From the NCBI GenBank assembly GCA_949283695.1, contig CASDTX010000024.1:1-54249 (forward strand): a stretch of 54,249 bases of DNA, written 5' to 3'. Source of the stretch: an uncultured Eubacteriales bacterium (GTDB taxonomy: Bacteria > Bacillota > Clostridia > Lachnospirales > Lachnospiraceae). The notes under the pieces were generated by a model. That model was not told where the DNA came from. It did not search any database and saw only the letters and a list, made by a program, of their open reading frames with translations. A program made the position numbers and the translations under genes. Each line of letters opens with the position of its first letter. Position 1 is the first letter of the stretch. Of the stretch, positions 1-8,152 are shown piece by piece.

Positions 1-905
1 GAAGCTGTGATGAACATCGGTTCATCATGTACGTCTTCCGGACGAATACCAAGTACAACTGTCTTTCCAGCGTATCCTCCCTCGATGAGTTTCTTTGCTT
101 TTGCCGGAGGAAGTTCGATCTTAGCTGGTCCAACGTTAAGTAATACTTTATCTCCGGATACTTCACATTTTGCATCAAGGAAGTTCATCTGCGGAGATCC
201 GATGAATCCGGCAACGAACATATTGCAAGGATAATCGTACAGTGTCTGCGGTGTATCTACCTGCTGTACAACACCAGCGTTCATAACTACGATTCTTGTA
301 CCAAGTGTCATAGCCTCTGTCTGGTCATGTGTTACGTAGATGATTGTAGCACCCAGGTTCTCATGAAGCTTGGAGATCTCAATACGCATCTGAACTCTCA
401 GTTTTGCATCCAGGTTGGAGAGAGGCTCGTCCATAAGGAATACCTTCGGGTTACGAACGATTGCACGTCCCATAGCAACACGCTGTCTCTGTCCACCGGA
501 AAGAGCCTTCGGCTTTCTGTCGAGGAGTTTCTCAAGGTCAAGAATTCTTGCAGCCTCTTTTACCTTCTTGTCGATCTCAGCCTTCGGAACTTTACGAAGT
601 TTCAGACCGAATGCCATGTTATCATAAACTGTCATATGCGGATACAGAGCGTAGTTCTGGAATACCATTGCGATATCACGGTCCTTCGGCTCTACATCGT
701 TCATTACCTTGCCGTCGATCTTAAGTGTACCGCCGGAGATGTCTTCCAGACCAGCAACCATACGAAGAGTTGTGGACTTTCCACATCCTGAAGGTCCTAC
801 GAAGATGATAAACTCTTTATCCTGAATTTCAAGATTGAAGTCTTTAACTGCGTGAAATCCGTTCGGATAAATTTTCTGAATACCCTGAAGTGATAAACTT
901 GCCAT
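1..905 (-). CDS. ugpC: ABC transporter ATP-binding protein, MsmK/UgpC type (3' end cut by the window)
   Basis: Read on the minus strand, an open frame of 301 codons runs from ATG at 905-903 off the window edge, so the C-terminal end (family about 370 aa) is missing. It shows Walker A GPSGCGKS (residues 37-44), a Q-loop in [11 protein letters not shown], the signature [14 protein letters not shown], Walker [13 protein letters not shown] and the H-loop [10 protein letters not shown], then the start of the MalK-type regulatory domain. This family energises carbohydrate or glycerol-phosphate importers (CUT1) at the inner face of the membrane and is often shared by several sugar transporters. No permease or binding-protein gene is adjacent, which fits a shared ATPase. 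An AGGAGG Shine-Dalgarno lies at 914-919. Which sugar it serves cannot be told. Confidence 0.93.
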   Translation of the reverse strand, partial: MASLSLQGIQKIYPNGFHAVKDFNLEIQDKEFIIFVGPSGCGKSTTLRMVAGLEDISGGTLKIDGKVMNDVEPKDRDIAMVFQNYALYPHMTVYDNMAFGLKLRKVPKAEIDKKVKEAARILDLEKLLDRKPKALSGGQRQRVAMGRAIVRNPKVFLMDEPLSNLDAKLRVQMRIEISKLHENLGATIIYVTHDQTEAMTLGTRIVVMNAGVVQQVDTPQTLYDYPCNMFVAGFIGSPQMNFLDAKCEVSGDKVLLNVGPAKIELPPAKAKKLIEGGYAGKTVVLGIRPEDVHDEPMFITA

Positions 906-951
906 TTTGAATAGCCTCCTTAAAAAATACGTTTTGTTTGAACCTGAAATT

Positions 952-980
952 AGTATAATCCGGAATGGGAAAATGGACAA
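952..980 (-). promoter_or_regulatory. Sigma-A promoter of the MsmK-type ATPase gene
   Basis: On the minus strand TTGTCC (980-975) and TATACT (957-952) are 17 bp apart, about 50 bp before the start codon. Just upstream of the -35 box is the near-palindrome GTCAC-GA-GTGAC (982-993), a possible operator; no regulator is identified. Confidence 0.7.
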
Positions 981-1044
981 TGTCACGAGTGACCAAAAAA
1001 GGAAGAAAAAAATGTACATTTCAACCAGAGCCCGGATTGGATGT

Positions 1045-1073
1045 TTGACGTACGGCGGCAAATCAGCTACAAT
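1045..1073 (+). promoter_or_regulatory. Sigma-A promoter of the cyclophilin gene
   Basis: TTGACG (1045-1050), a 17-bp spacer and TACAAT (1068-1073) stand about 40 bp before the cyclophilin start codon. Confidence 0.7.
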
Positions 1074-1111
1074 AGCACTGGTATGATCAAACAGGAAAAG
1101 AGGACAAGACT

Positions 1112-1630
1112 ATGGCAAATCCAATTGTTACATTTGAAATGGAAAACGGCGATATCATGAAAGCAGAGCTTTATCCGGAGATCGCTCCCAATACGGTGAA
1201 GAACTTTATCTCCCTGATCAATAAGGGATTCTATGACGGACTGATCTTCCACCGTGTGATCAGAGGCTTTATGATCCAGGGCGGATGCCCGGACGGAACC
1301 GGCATGGGCGGTCCCGGGTACTCTGTGAAAGGAGAGTTCGCGCAGAATGGGTTCGCAAACAACCTGAAGCATGACCCGGGCGTGCTCTCCATGGCCCGCG
1401 CGATGCATCCGGACTCTGCGGGCAGCCAGTTCTTCATCATGCATGAGAAGGCACCCCATCTGGACGGGGCATATGCGGCTTTCGGCAAGATCACAGAAGG
1501 TATGGATGTGGTCAATCGGATTGCTGAGACAGATACGGATTACAGAGACCGTCCGCTCACTCCTCAGGTAATGAAGAAAGTGACCGTGGAACTCTTCGGA
1601 GAAGAGTACGGCGAGCCGGAGACGGTTTAG
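1112..1630 (+). CDS. ppiB: Peptidyl-prolyl cis-trans isomerase, cyclophilin type
   Basis: The 172-aa protein is a single cyclophilin domain without signal peptide, so it should be cytoplasmic. Cyclophilins catalyse cis-trans isomerisation of Xaa-Pro bonds during folding. Visible family motifs are FHRVIRGFMIQGG (catalytic Arg and substrate pocket), GTGMGGPGY, the block around SMARAMHPDSAGSQFFI, and LDGAYAAFGKITEGMDVV. Length matches bacterial PpiB. The start follows an AGGACA-like Shine-Dalgarno and a good promoter 40 bp upstream. It appears monocistronic; the next gene converges from the other strand and a long hairpin lies between. Confidence 0.95.
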   Translation: MANPIVTFEMENGDIMKAELYPEIAPNTVKNFISLINKGFYDGLIFHRVIRGFMIQGGCPDGTGMGGPGYSVKGEFAQNGFANNLKHDPGVLSMARAMHPDSAGSQFFIMHEKAPHLDGAYAAFGKITEGMDVVNRIAETDTDYRDRPLTPQVMKKVTVELFGEEYGEPETV

Positions 1631-1660
1631 TCCACGACCGCCGGCAGCGTTAGAACGCAG

Positions 1661-1714
1661 CAAGGGCAGCGTCCCGCTTTCATGTGCATATGGCACGAAG
1701 CGGCGCTGCCCTTG
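1661..1714. terminator. Long hairpin between convergent ppiB and GNAT genes
   Basis: CAAGGGCAGCG (1661-1671) is exactly complementary to CGCTGCCCTTG (1704-1714), with inner pairing of CCGCTT (1674-1679) to AAGCGG (1698-1703) and GTGC to GCAC. There is no clean T-run on either side, so termination is inferred from position and stability. Confidence 0.5.
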
Positions 1715-1763
1715 TCTTGTCAGTGAGAAGGTACCGGACTGCCCGGGGCGGTTTTCACCGACG

Positions 1764-2270
1764 CTATGAAATCTTATATTCCATAATGTAGTCATCCATG
1801 ATAAATCCTCCGCCGATATCTGCTTCCTGGGTATCGATCGTTTCAAAGCCCAGGTGGCGGTAGACGTCGAGGGAGTGGTCATTGTGCTTGTTGCAGGTCA
1901 GCCATACGGCGGAATATCCGCGGTCTCTGCAGAGCTCTTTCAGAAAATCGAACCCTCGTGATGCCAGTCCGCGGCCGCGGAAGTCTTTCCTTAAGTAAAG
2001 CTTGCTTAAGAACAGGCGGTTGTCTTCGCCGGGGTGGATGCCTGTGTATCCGCAGAATTCGCCGTTGTCGAAGAACTGGTAGTATTCGTAGCCGTCTGCG
2101 ATCTGTTCCTTTAACGCAGGATAGGACTGGAATTTCTCTACCATATAATCAACCTGTTTCTTACCGATAATGGGAGTAAAGTGTTCGTTCCATATGATTT
2201 CGGCCAGATCGGCGACCTGACGGATCTGCTCATCTGTCACTGCCTTTTTTGCGCTGAAAGTGCTGTTCAT
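1764..2270 (-). CDS. GNAT family N-acetyltransferase
   Basis: The start chosen is ATG at 2270, preceded by AGGAGG at normal spacing, giving 168 aa; an upstream in-frame extension lacks such a site. The acetyl-CoA binding motif A is visible as LYLRKDFRGRGLASRGFDFL, followed by AVWLTCNKHNDHSLDVYRHLGFE, the usual C-terminal GNAT pattern. GNAT enzymes move an acetyl group from acetyl-CoA to an amine of a small molecule, peptide or protein; the substrate here is unknown. The gene is divergent from htpG and convergent with ppiB, which gives no functional clue. Confidence 0.88.
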   Translation of the reverse strand: MNSTFSAKKAVTDEQIRQVADLAEIIWNEHFTPIIGKKQVDYMVEKFQSYPALKEQIADGYEYYQFFDNGEFCGYTGIHPGEDNRLFLSKLYLRKDFRGRGLASRGFDFLKELCRDRGYSAVWLTCNKHNDHSLDVYRHLGFETIDTQEADIGGGFIMDDYIMEYKIS

Positions 2271-2461
2271 TGTGATAACCTCCTGATAATGTTGACGGAG
2301 AAACGGCCGGATTGTCTGTTCATGATGGATCAGGCGGCCTGCTTCTCCGGGTCTGTGAGCGGCAGGGTGATACGCTGCTCTGCCGCGCCAGACTAAGTAT
2401 AGCACATTTTCAGCCGTGCGGACGTCCCCCGGGCGGAAATCTCTAAAGAATTTATAAATTA

Positions 2462-2488
2462 TTAGCACTCAACCGAATAGAGTGCTGA
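2462..2488 (+). promoter_or_regulatory. CIRCE operator (HrcA binding site)
   Basis: TTAGCACTC-N9-GAGTGCTGA matches the CIRCE consensus TTAGCACTC-N9-GAGTGCTAA in 17 of 18 positions. It ends 7 bp before the -35 box of htpG. HrcA represses heat-shock genes through this element; hrcA itself is not in the window. Confidence 0.93.
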
Positions 2489-2495
2489 TTTTCTA

Positions 2496-2524
2496 TTGAC
2501 TTTTAAAAATTCCTGTACTAGAAT
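2496..2524 (+). promoter_or_regulatory. Sigma-A promoter of htpG
   Basis: TTGACT (2496-2501), a 17-bp spacer and TAGAAT (2519-2524). The predicted leader is about 105 nt. Confidence 0.8.
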
Positions 2525-2635
2525 GTCCCTTAGATGTGAAAAACAATCTCGCGCTGGTCTTGGAAATGAACCAGACCAGCTCCGATCCGCGGCAGGAACG
2601 GACCGGTGGAAATGATTAGAAAAGGAGTGTTTCAT

Positions 2636-4744
2636 ATGGCAGTGAAAAAAGGCAATTTATCGATTGACAGTGAGAATATATTTCCGATTATAAAGAAATG
2701 GGTATATTCTGATCACGATATTTTCGTCCGTGAGATGGTATCCAACGGATGCGATGCGATCACCAAGCTGAAGAAGCTGGATATGATGGGAGAGTATGAG
2801 CTCCCGGAAGGCTATAAGCCGAAGATAGAAGTGATCGTCAGCCCGGAAGATAAGACCATGAAATTTATTGACAACGGCCTTGGAATGACGGCGGACGAGG
2901 TAGAGGAGTATATCACACAGATTGCATTTTCCGGAGCAACGCAGTTCCTGGAGAAATATAAGGATAAAACAACAGAGGATGATATGATCGGCCACTTCGG
3001 TCTCGGATTTTATTCGGCATTTATGGTAGCGGACGAAGTGCAGATCGATACCCTTTCTTATAGAGAAGGCGCGGTGCCGGTTCACTGGGCAAGTCAGGGC
3101 GGCACAGAGTACGAGATGCAGGACGGAAACAAGACGACGGTAGGAACTGAGATTACCCTGTTCTTAAATGAGGACAGCCTTGCTTTTGCAAATGAGTACC
3201 GTGCGAGAGAAGTGCTGGAGAAGTACTGTTCTTTCATGCCGGTTGAGATCTACCTGTCCAAAGCCAATGCGGAGCCGGTATATGAGACGATCAACGAGGA
3301 AGATCTGCTCGATACAGACACTGTGATCGAACAGATCGAAGAAGAGCCGGCTAAAGAAGAGGACAAAGACGGAGAGAAGGCTGAGCCGAAGAAAAAGGTG
3401 AAAATCCTCAAACGTCCGGTCCCGATCAATGATCCCCATCCGCTCTGGGGCAAGAACCCGAGCGAGTGTACGAAGGAAGAATATATTGAGTTCTACCGCA
3501 AGGTATTTATGGATTATAAGGAGCCTCTGTTCTGGATCCATCTGAACATGGATTATCCGTTCAATTTGAAGGGGATCCTGTACTTCCCGAAGATCAATAT
3601 GGAGTACGAGTCCATCGAAGGAACGATCAAGCTGTACAACAATCAGGTATTTATCGCAGACAATATTAAGGAAGTTATCCCGGAATTCCTGATGGTATTA
3701 AAGGGCGTGATTGACTGTCCGGATCTGCCGCTGAACGTGTCCAGAAGTGCGCTGCAGAACGACGGCTTCGTAAATAAGGTGGCGGATTATATCTCCAAGA
3801 AGGTAGCTGACAAGCTGACGGGAATGTTTAAGACAGACCGTGAGAACTATGAGAAGTACTGGGATGATATCAGTCCGTTTATCAAGTTCGGCTGCCTGAA
3901 AGATGAGAAATTCGGCGAGAAGATGAAAGACTCCATGATCTATAAGAATCTGGAGCACAAATATCTGACCCTGGAAGATATTATCAAAGAGAGCAAGGCC
4001 GGAGATGCTGAGGAAAACGCAGACGCGGCGGCAGATACAGACGGAAAAGAGGCGGACAGTCAGGATACAGAGACCGCTCAGAACGCATCAGAGACATCAG
4101 ATGCAGAGAATGAGGAAGACAAGAAAGAGGAAGAAAAGATCAGTGTCTACTATGTAACTGACGAGATCCAGCAGAGCCAGTACATCAATATGTTCAAGGC
4201 TCAGGGACAGGATGCCATCATCCTGACTCACAATATTGACTCCGCGTTCGTGACCTATCTCGAGCAGAAACACGAGGATGTGCAGTTCCTGCGGATCGAC
4301 GCGGACGTGCATGAGTCTCTGAAGGATGAGGTCGCAGAGGATGAGAAAGAGTCCTTCCAGAAGACTGCGGACAGCCTGGTTGAGATCTTCCGCAAAGAGC
4401 TGAACAATGACAAACTGAATGTAAAGGTTGAGAAGCTCAAAGACGATAAAGTGGCTTCCATGGCGGTGCTGTCTGAGCAGGAACGGCGGATGGCTGAGAT
4501 GATGAAGATGTACGGCATGGGAGGTATGGATCCGTCCATGTTTGGAAGTCAGGCCGCGCTGGTACTCAATGCGAATCATCCGCTGGTACAGTTCCTTGTG
4601 GAGCATAAGCGCAGCAAGAATGTGCCGATTATCTGCAGGCAGCTCTATGATCTGGCGATGCTGGCGCATAAGCCGCTGAACCCGGAAGAAATGACAGCAT
4701 TTGTACAGAGAAGCAACGAGATTATGATGCTGCTGACGAAATAA
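2636..4744 (+). CDS. htpG: Molecular chaperone HtpG (Hsp90)
   Basis: The 702-aa protein is bacterial Hsp90, an ATP-driven cytoplasmic chaperone for late folding steps. N-terminal GHKL motifs are present: REMVSNGCDAITK with the Mg-binding Asn, DNGLGMTADEV, and GHFGLGFYSAFMVAD in the ATP lid. The middle domain has HPLWGKNPSE and LPLNVSRSALQND with the catalytic Arg; a C-terminal dimerisation domain follows. The protein is longer than E. coli HtpG because of a charged linker near residues 225-270 and an acidic Asp/Glu/Ala-rich insertion near residues 450-500. The ATG at 2636 is chosen because GGAG ends 9 nt before it; an upstream in-frame ATG is less likely. CIRCE and a sigma-A promoter predict heat-shock control by HrcA. 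Confidence 0.97.
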   Translation: MAVKKGNLSIDSENIFPIIKKWVYSDHDIFVREMVSNGCDAITKLKKLDMMGEYELPEGYKPKIEVIVSPEDKTMKFIDNGLGMTADEVEEYITQIAFSGATQFLEKYKDKTTEDDMIGHFGLGFYSAFMVADEVQIDTLSYREGAVPVHWASQGGTEYEMQDGNKTTVGTEITLFLNEDSLAFANEYRAREVLEKYCSFMPVEIYLSKANAEPVYETINEEDLLDTDTVIEQIEEEPAKEEDKDGEKAEPKKKVKILKRPVPINDPHPLWGKNPSECTKEEYIEFYRKVFMDYKEPLFWIHLNMDYPFNLKGILYFPKINMEYESIEGTIKLYNNQVFIADNIKEVIPEFLMVLKGVIDCPDLPLNVSRSALQNDGFVNKVADYISKKVADKLTGMFKTDRENYEKYWDDISPFIKFGCLKDEKFGEKMKDSMIYKNLEHKYLTLEDIIKESKAGDAEENADAAADTDGKEADSQDTETAQNASETSDAENEEDKKEEEKISVYYVTDEIQQSQYINMFKAQGQDAIILTHNIDSAFVTYLEQKHEDVQFLRIDADVHESLKDEVAEDEKESFQKTADSLVEIFRKELNNDKLNVKVEKLKDDKVASMAVLSEQERRMAEMMKMYGMGGMDPSMFGSQAALVLNANHPLVQFLVEHKRSKNVPIICRQLYDLAMLAHKPLNPEEMTAFVQRSNEIMMLLTK

Positions 4745-4793
4745 ATGCCGGCTGCTGCTGAAACTGTTTTGAACTAAAATAAGATAAAAGAGA

Positions 4794-4842
4794 AAGAGGA
4801 CTTTCGCTCTGAGACAATCTCAGAGGCGGAAAGTCCTCTTTT
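4794..4842. terminator. Bidirectional intrinsic terminator between htpG and the DUF5721-like gene
   Basis: AAGAGGACTTTC (4794-4805) pairs with GAAAGTCCTCTT (4829-4840), and CTCTGAG pairs with CTCAGAG around a 5-nt loop. A TTTT run follows on the plus strand and an A-rich stretch precedes it, so it can work both ways. The stop codon of the minus-strand gene lies at its base. Confidence 0.88.
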
Positions 4843-5326
4843 AGCTCTTTTCGAATTCGATGCCCTTCTGTTTCAGAAATCGTTCTGCTGTTTCATCCCA
4901 GGCGTGTTCCAGCGTTTTATCCATGGTAAAAGTTTTGAAAGAGGTGCCGGTGACGCAGGACAGCCGGGAACCGTCAAAAGAGAGATTCAGATAAAGGCCC
5001 TGAACAGCGTCAGGATCCAGTGCGGGGGTGCTCTGGCTGACCAGGCGCGTGATGTTTTTCCGCGAGAGGCTGAATACGAACCGGAAACTTAGCGGCGTGA
5101 GCTTCCCTTTGATGAGAGACAGGCAGTAGCCCCGCAGATTCTTCCAGGGAGAGTACTCCGGAAGTTCTGCACCTGTGTCAAAGAAGTTCTTCTGAATAAA
5201 GCCGTCGATGCGGAAGGTGTTGAACGTCACGATTTCTCCTTCGATAAATGAGAAACTGTCGAAGGTATCTGAGAGAAGAAGCTGTGACATGAATTTCTTG
5301 CTGTTGATGAGTGAAAATGCGATCAT
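4841..5326 (-). CDS. DUF5721-like protein of unknown function
   Basis: This 161-aa protein begins MIAFSLINSKKFMSQLLL and carries FIEGEIVTFNTFRIDG, features I associate with the DUF5721 family of Lachnospiraceae; that link is from memory. It has no signal peptide or membrane segment and mixes predicted beta strands and helices. The start has a good Shine-Dalgarno (AAGGAGCAG) 5 nt upstream. It stands alone on the minus strand, divergent from the O-acylation cassette and convergent with htpG. No function can be assigned. Confidence 0.8.
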   Translation of the reverse strand: MIAFSLINSKKFMSQLLLSDTFDSFSFIEGEIVTFNTFRIDGFIQKNFFDTGAELPEYSPWKNLRGYCLSLIKGKLTPLSFRFVFSLSRKNITRLVSQSTPALDPDAVQGLYLNLSFDGSRLSCVTGTSFKTFTMDKTLEHAWDETAERFLKQKGIEFEKS

Positions 5327-5372
5327 AATCTGCTCCTTTTACATTGATTTCAGGAAGTGTCATCTATCTCGT

Positions 5373-5378
5373 ATTGTA
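5373..5378 (-). promoter_or_regulatory. Candidate extended -10 box for the DUF5721-like gene
   Basis: On the minus strand TGG-TACAAT forms an extended -10 box about 45 bp before the start codon. No good -35 box is visible. Confidence 0.4.
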
Positions 5379-5400
5379 CCATAAAACGGGCGCGTCGTCA

Positions 5401-5429
5401 TTGACTTTTAAGCGCAAAAAAAGTATTAT
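5401..5429 (+). promoter_or_regulatory. Sigma-A promoter of the envelope O-acylation cassette
   Basis: TTGACT (5401-5406), 17 bp, TATTAT (5424-5429), about 37 bp before the first start codon. It is the only convincing promoter before the run SGNH, DUF4358-like, MBOAT, DHHW, rluF and ligA. Confidence 0.75.
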
Positions 5430-5465
5430 TATATAGATAAAATCAAGAGAAATTCAGAAGAAAAA

Positions 5466-6236
5466 GTGTTGAAAAGACAGATGAAAAAGATAAAACGAAA
5501 AACAATGAAAAAAATCCTTTTCGGTGCAACCGGCGCTTTGGCGATTCTTGCCGCAGTGCTCATTGTGCGGGGAATCAGCGGGCTGTTCGGAGGCAGAACA
5601 GATACCACAGCCGGCGTAGAATATATTCAGAATGAAGAAGCAGGAAATATTGCTGCCATTGAAGAGAAGATCAGTCTTCTGGAGAAACATGACAACAATG
5701 AAGAAGACACCAGGAGTCTGAAGGAGAAGTTTACGGGAGCTGTTGTTGTGGGGGATTCCATTACAGCAGGGTTTACAGAGTATGATATTCTGAACGCGTC
5801 CAGCGTGGCCGCTCAGATCGGGGTTCATTTGTATGAGACGGACGACCTGATCGCCCAGGTGAAGAATCTGGGGCCTGGGATTATCTTTCTTTCTCTTGGA
5901 ATGAACGATGTAGAGGCTACGAACGGAGATACCGAGGAATTCTCCACGCAGTACACAGCTGTTATCGATAAGATTAAGGAAGAACTTCCGGACGCACACG
6001 TGTTCGTGAACGCTATTTTCCCGGTACAGGATACGGTGATAGAACAGAAGCCGATTCTGGCGAAGATTCCGGACTATAATGAAGTGCTCAAAGAGCTCTG
6101 CGACAAGCTGAGAGTCGGATTTATCGACAGTACAGAGCTGGTACAGCAGGAGTATTATGAACAGGACGGAACCCATTTTAAGGCAGAGTTTTATCCGATC
6201 TGGGCAGAGCACATGGCGGAGGTGGCAGCATTATGA
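5466..6236 (+). CDS. Membrane-anchored SGNH/GDSL hydrolase-like protein
   Basis: After a short basic N-terminus there is one membrane segment (about residues 17-37), so the rest faces outside. The SGNH blocks are clear: VVGDSIT with nucleophile Ser98, LSLGMNDVE with Asn147 (GxND block), and DGTHFKAEFY with Asp234 and His237. Such domains are esterases or, beside MBOAT proteins, O-acetyltransferases that finish the transfer outside the cell. Its stop overlaps the next start by 4 bp (ATGA), implying translational coupling. The start is uncertain: GTG at 5466 is given; ATG at 5481 is an alternative because Shine-Dalgarno signals are weak. The neighbouring MBOAT gene makes polymer acylation the best guess. 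Confidence 0.85.
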   Translation: MLKRQMKKIKRKTMKKILFGATGALAILAAVLIVRGISGLFGGRTDTTAGVEYIQNEEAGNIAAIEEKISLLEKHDNNEEDTRSLKEKFTGAVVVGDSITAGFTEYDILNASSVAAQIGVHLYETDDLIAQVKNLGPGIIFLSLGMNDVEATNGDTEEFSTQYTAVIDKIKEELPDAHVFVNAIFPVQDTVIEQKPILAKIPDYNEVLKELCDKLRVGFIDSTELVQQEYYEQDGTHFKAEFYPIWAEHMAEVAAL

Positions 6237-6718
6237 ATACAGAAAAGCCGAAGATCGCCTACATTATGAAATATGTGACATTTGGATTGATTATCGTGTT
6301 TGTGGTGCTGCTCATGATCTTTATGAGCGGAAGCAACAAGCCTTTTGAGGAAGTGGAGAGTCAGGTGGAAGCTTCTCTGAATACAGAGGAACTGACACGC
6401 CAGGAAGACTCCATGTTCAAGCGGAATTTCGGACTGAATGCGGCCGATTATTCCGGGGTTATGTATTATACGACGGGAGCCAGTATGTCAGCCGATGAAG
6501 TGCTTCTGATCCGGGTGAAAAGCGACGATCAGGTGCAGGCGGTCACAGATGCGATTGAGGCAAGGATCGCTTCACGTAAGAATGATTTTGAGGGGTATGC
6601 GCCGGAAGAAGCGAAGCTTCTGGAAGGTGCCGTACAGAGTGTCAGGGGCAGATACATCTTTTATGCGGTGTCCCCGGACGCTGAGAAATATCTGGAAGTT
6701 TTTGGCGGCAGCCTATAG
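6233..6718 (+). CDS. DUF4358-like membrane-anchored protein
   Basis: The 161-aa protein has an N-terminal membrane segment (about residues 15-32) and an outer domain of about 120 residues. The layout (TxxxxFKRNFGLNAADYSGVMYY, then VLLIRVKSDDQ and AIEARIASRKNDFEGYAPEEAKLLE) resembles DUF4358, common in Lachnospiraceae next to MBOAT genes; this match is from memory. It overlaps the SGNH gene by 4 bp and is followed 16 bp later by the MBOAT gene, so it very probably belongs to the same process, perhaps as a partner of the acyltransferase. No catalytic motif is visible. Confidence 0.78.
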   Translation: MNTEKPKIAYIMKYVTFGLIIVFVVLLMIFMSGSNKPFEEVESQVEASLNTEELTRQEDSMFKRNFGLNAADYSGVMYYTTGASMSADEVLLIRVKSDDQVQAVTDAIEARIASRKNDFEGYAPEEAKLLEGAVQSVRGRYIFYAVSPDAEKYLEVFGGSL

Positions 6719-6734
6719 AGAGGAAAAATAGGGG

Positions 6735-8144
6735 ATGTTATTCAGCAGTATTACTTTTTTGTTTTTATTCCTGCCGGCAGTGCTGGGAGTCTATTATCTC
6801 GTTCCTATGAAAGCGAAGAACATTGTCCTGCTTCTGGCAAGCCTGTTCTTTTACGCATGGGGAGAACCGGTCTATGTTATACTTATGATCCTGTCCATTC
6901 TCCTGAATTATTTCTGCGGGCAGGATGTGAAAGATCATGAGGACGATCCGCAGAGAGCGAAGCGCAGTGTGGCTTTTGCAGTGGCTGCGAATCTGCTGAT
7001 CCTGGGATTCTTTAAATATTATGGATTCCTTCTGGAGACAGTGAACGCCGTGCTTCCGATCGAGATCCCTTACCGGGAGCTGCCTCTGCCTGTAGGCATA
7101 TCGTTCTATACATTCCAGGCGATTTCTTATATCCTGGATGTATATCGGAAGGACGCGCAGCCTCAGAAGAATATTCTGTATTTTGCTTTGTATATTACGA
7201 TGTTCCCGCAGCTGATTGCGGGCCCGATTGTGCGGTATGCAGATATTGAGGAACAGCTGAGAAGCAGGCGCATTAATATCCGCAGAATCGGACAGGGCTC
7301 CATGCTTTTTATTATCGGACTGGCCAAGAAGGTCATCATTGCCAATTCGACGGGAGCTGTTTTCGAACAGATTTCGGCGGTGCCGGCCAGCAGCCTGTCC
7401 GTGCTCACCGCATGGATCGGCGTGTTTTCCTATGCATTTCAGATTTATTTTGATTTCAGCGGATACTCAGATATGGCGCTGGGACTTGGGAAGATGTTCG
7501 GGTTTGAGTTCCGCAAGAACTTTGACTATCCTTACATATCCAAGAGTGTTACAGAATTCTGGCGCAGATGGCATATCTCGCTGAGCACCTGGTTCAGAGA
7601 GTATGTATATATACCGCTGGGCGGCAACCGGTGTTCCGTGTCGAGGAATATCATGAACCTGATGATTGTATGGGCGCTCACCGGTATGTGGCACGGGGCC
7701 GCGTGGAATTTCATCGCGTGGGGCGTGTACTATGGTGTGATCCTTGTACTGGAGAAATATGTGTGGGGCGCTTCACTGGAGGGAATGCCGAATGCGGTAC
7801 AGCATATTTACACGGGAATCATTGTCCTTGTGGGCTGGGTGTTCTTCTTCAGTCCCAGTCTGGGGTATGCGCTGCGGTATCTGGGAGCTATGGTCGGCGG
7901 AGGAACCGGCATCGTGGATGCAGAGGGCGCCTTCCTTCTGTTCACACACTGGCTGCTGTATCTTATCGCAGCGGTGGGCTCCGCTCCGCTGGGAATGCGT
8001 CTGATCGGCAGAGTGATCCGCATCTTCCGCAGGAACAGGACGAAAGCAGCGGCCGCGGCGGTGATTTACATGGGGATTTTCCTCATATCTGTCGCCTTCC
8101 TTGTGACAGATACATTTAATCCGTTTTTATATTTCAGATTTTAG
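6735..8144 (+). CDS. MBOAT family membrane O-acyltransferase (AlgI/DltB-like)
   Basis: The 469-aa protein is hydrophobic throughout, with about ten membrane segments. Diagnostic MBOAT features are present: LPLPVGISFYTFQAISYILDVYR, FPQLIAGPIVRY, YFDFSGYSDMALG, SVTEFWRRWHISLSTWFREYVYIPLGGNR with His280, and TGMWHGAAWNF with the likely catalytic His320. AlgI-type MBOAT proteins move acyl groups, usually acetyl, across the membrane to modify exopolysaccharide, peptidoglycan or teichoic acid. It lies between the DUF4358-like and DHHW genes, 8 bp before the latter. No dltA or dltC is present, so D-alanylation is less likely than acetylation. The polymer modified is unknown. Confidence 0.94.
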   Translation: MLFSSITFLFLFLPAVLGVYYLVPMKAKNIVLLLASLFFYAWGEPVYVILMILSILLNYFCGQDVKDHEDDPQRAKRSVAFAVAANLLILGFFKYYGFLLETVNAVLPIEIPYRELPLPVGISFYTFQAISYILDVYRKDAQPQKNILYFALYITMFPQLIAGPIVRYADIEEQLRSRRINIRRIGQGSMLFIIGLAKKVIIANSTGAVFEQISAVPASSLSVLTAWIGVFSYAFQIYFDFSGYSDMALGLGKMFGFEFRKNFDYPYISKSVTEFWRRWHISLSTWFREYVYIPLGGNRCSVSRNIMNLMIVWALTGMWHGAAWNFIAWGVYYGVILVLEKYVWGASLEGMPNAVQHIYTGIIVLVGWVFFFSPSLGYALRYLGAMVGGGTGIVDAEGAFLLFTHWLLYLIAAVGSAPLGMRLIGRVIRIFRRNRTKAAAAAVIYMGIFLISVAFLVTDTFNPFLYFRF

Positions 8145-8152
8145 GTGGGATT

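Noticed and set aside
327-791. Plus-strand frame of about 154 codons
   Set aside because: It is the shadow of the minus-strand MsmK-type ATPase gene, which has all ABC motifs and a good ribosome site.
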